From an uncultured Bdellovibrio sp. (GTDB taxonomy: Bacteria; Bdellovibrionota; Bdellovibrionia; Bdellovibrionales; Bdellovibrionaceae), in assembly GCF_946478835.1 (NCBI RefSeq), contig NZ_CAMLDV010000183.1, forward strand, positions 1 to 6,461: a stretch of 6,461 nt of DNA, read 5' to 3'. Within the stretch, counting starts at the first letter, position 1; each line of letters begins with the position of its first letter. Below, piece after piece: positions 5,346-6,461 of the stretch. A model generated the notes under the pieces. The model was not told the DNA's origin and ran no database searches. It saw only the letters and a program-made list of their open reading frames with translations. Made by a program: the position numbers and the translations under genes.

Positions 5346-6176
5346 ATGAAAAAGCTCGTCCTTTGTTTCCTAATGCTAGCGTTCTCGTTTCAAGTCGAAG
5401 CTTCTTCCGGCAGTCGTTTTAAGAAAGTTCTTATTATTGTCCTGGAAAATACAGATTATGCAGACGCTTTAAAACAGCCTTTCTTGCAAAAGCTGGCTCG
5501 TCGGGGGGCTCTGCTCACACAGATGAATGGAGTCACTCATCCTTCGCAAGGGAACTATATTGCGCTATTGGGTGGGGATACCATGCAGGTGGTTAACGAC
5601 AATCCTGTAAACATCAAAGGCACAAACCTTGTCGATCTTCTTGAGGTTCGTGGTTACACTTGGAAGGGTTATATTGAGGATTATCCTGGGAATTGTTTTA
5701 CGGGGCCGACAAAGGGGCGTTATGCTCGTAAGCACAATCCTTTTATCAGTTTCATCGATATTGCGCAGAACCCTTCACGCTGCGCTAATATCGTCGATAC
5801 AAAGACTTTCGAAAAAGACGCAGCAGCGGGGGCTTTACCATCATTCGCCCTTTATGCTCCGAACTTAGATGATGACGGCCATGACACAGGAATTGGATTT
5901 GCTTCCAATTGGTTGCAGAAAAATTTTGAGAGCAAGTTTTCAGATCCTCAATTCATGAAAGAGCTTTTGGTCATCATTACTTTTGATGAATCAAAAACTC
6001 GCAGTGGAAATCTGATCTATACAGCACTCTTAGGTGATTCTGTAGTTCCGGGTTCTTCAACAAATCAAACACTCACGCACATCGATTTAATGCGCATGAT
6101 TGAAGACGAATTCCAGTTGGGAACTCTGGGCCGTAAAGACAATGCAGCTCAAGGTCCCGAAGGAATTTGGAAGTAA
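5346..6176 (+). CDS. Exported phosphoesterase (acid phosphatase / phospholipase C superfamily)
   Basis: Encodes 276 residues with a signal peptide: MKK, a hydrophobic core, and a likely signal peptidase I cut after Ala19 (VEA-SS), so the enzyme should act in the periplasm or outside the cell. The pattern fits the phosphoesterase family typified by AcpA and bacterial phospholipase C (Pfam PF04185 as I recall). It has VLENTDY at 32-38, where Glu34-Asn35 fit metal ligands. HPSQGNYIALLGGDT (65-79) matches the HPSxPNY-like block, with Ser67 a candidate nucleophile. NPFISF is at 131-136, DDDGHD at 175-180, and ITFDES at 211-216, where Asp214-Glu215 fit the distal acidic metal site. Cys117 and Cys146 could form a disulfide. 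It is compact compared with the larger phospholipase C enzymes and nearer the small acid phosphatases. The start has AAGGGG at 5335-5340, 5 bases upstream. Substrate (phosphomonoester, nucleotide or phospholipid head group) cannot be told. It converges on the effector-binding gene. Confidence 0.85.
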   Translation: MKKLVLCFLMLAFSFQVEASSGSRFKKVLIIVLENTDYADALKQPFLQKLARRGALLTQMNGVTHPSQGNYIALLGGDTMQVVNDNPVNIKGTNLVDLLEVRGYTWKGYIEDYPGNCFTGPTKGRYARKHNPFISFIDIAQNPSRCANIVDTKTFEKDAAAGALPSFALYAPNLDDDGHDTGIGFASNWLQKNFESKFSDPQFMKELLVIITFDESKTRSGNLIYTALLGDSVVPGSSTNQTLTHIDLMRMIEDEFQLGTLGRKDNAAQGPEGIWK

Positions 6177-6191
6177 CATAATCGTTGGAAG

Positions 6192-6212
6192 GGGAGTTAG
6201 CCTTTAACTCCC
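6192..6212. other. Hairpin between convergent genes, spanning a stop codon
   Basis: GGGAGTTA (6192-6199) pairs exactly with TAACTCCC (6205-6212) around a 5-base loop. It contains the minus-strand stop codon at 6199-6197 and starts 16 bases after the phosphoesterase stop. There is no T run on either side, so it is not a standard intrinsic terminator; it may stabilise 3' ends or terminate weakly in both directions. Confidence 0.5.
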
Positions 6213-6461
6213 ACATAAACATCAACGATGGCATTGTTCGGATCTTGCGCTTTTTCTCCATAGACTTCGAAATCTGTTTTGAAAAGACGTTGGCCTTTAA
6301 GTTCCGCCCAGATCTGCGCCCATGTTTCTGGAACGACAACGTAGGGAAGTCCTTTTTTTGTGACGTATATCTTATAAGAGCCAGCCAGGATTTTTTTACC
6401 GACAAGACCATGTGGAACTGAATCCAGATTGGAAACTTCGTAGCCGAGAAAATAATCGTAC
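6197..6461 (-). CDS. GyrI-like / AraC-type effector-binding domain protein (C-terminal part)
   Basis: The frame enters from the right edge (first full codon 6460-6458) and ends with TAA at 6199-6197, giving 87 visible residues and no start codon inside the window. The sequence carries the marks of the effector-binding fold found in GyrI/SbmC and at the C-terminus of many AraC- and MerR-type regulators. These are a GYEVSNLDSVPHGLVGKKILAG strand region, then SYKIYVTKKG, then VPETWAQIWAEL at 43-54, then the typical TDFEVYGEKAQDP at 62-74 and a last strand VDVYVGVK. This domain binds small or drug-like molecules; stand-alone members of about 150-160 residues and integron-associated Cass2 proteins are known. 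Whether a DNA-binding domain precedes it cannot be seen. The frame contains no stops and reads as clear protein, whereas overlapping open frames here do not. Confidence 0.82.
   Translation of the reverse strand, partial: YDYFLGYEVSNLDSVPHGLVGKKILAGSYKIYVTKKGLPYVVVPETWAQIWAELKGQRLFKTDFEVYGEKAQDPNNAIVDVYVGVKG

Noticed and set aside
6185..6421. Short plus-strand frame and a competing minus-strand frame at the right end
   Set aside because: Neither resembles any protein family, while the other minus-strand frame (stop at 6197-6199) clearly reads as an effector-binding domain.

Overview
The window reads as ordinary chromosomal sequence from a Gram-negative bacterium, most likely a Bdellovibrio-type predator (Bdellovibrionota). 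This placement is inferred from overall protein style: an E. coli-like long FadE, a VC0807-type membrane protein, and small secreted Ala/Pro/Thr-rich proteins. By eye the base composition is moderate, neither strongly AT- nor GC-rich. No rRNA, tRNA, CRISPR array, insertion sequence or phage gene was seen.

Layout, left to right. (1) Bases 1-603 (+) hold the 3' part of an unrecognised gene whose start lies outside the window. Its protein is highly charged and helical at first, then ends in a Gly/Ser-rich and poly-proline tail with repeated DDFG motifs. (2) Bases 600-1313 (-) hold a VC0807-family membrane protein that runs convergently into gene 1, with the two stop codons overlapping. (3) Bases 1377-2189 (+) hold mutM (formamidopyrimidine-DNA glycosylase), divergent from gene 2 across a 63-bp gap. 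(4) Bases 2304-2525 (+) hold a 73-residue exported Ala/Thr/Pro/Glu repeat protein followed by a textbook intrinsic terminator. (5) Bases 2732-5185 (+) hold fadE, a full-length membrane-anchored acyl-CoA dehydrogenase with a GTG start, a strong ribosome binding site and two stacked terminators. (6) Bases 5346-6176 (+) hold an exported phosphoesterase of the acid phosphatase / phospholipase C superfamily. (7) Bases 6197-6461 (-) hold the C-terminal 87 residues of a GyrI-like effector-binding protein that runs off the right edge. This last gene has no start codon inside the window and is easily overlooked.

The genes look like separate transcription units and not one operon: orientations alternate, gaps are bounded by hairpins, and functions differ (DNA repair, fatty-acid oxidation, phosphate-ester hydrolysis, small-molecule binding). 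fadE and the exported phosphoesterase could both serve use of external lipid or organophosphate, for example from prey, but that link is inference from function only. I found no convincing evidence of a new multi-gene system. The most unusual items are the DDFG/poly-proline tail of gene 1 and the small repeat protein with an atypical cysteine at the end of its signal sequence.
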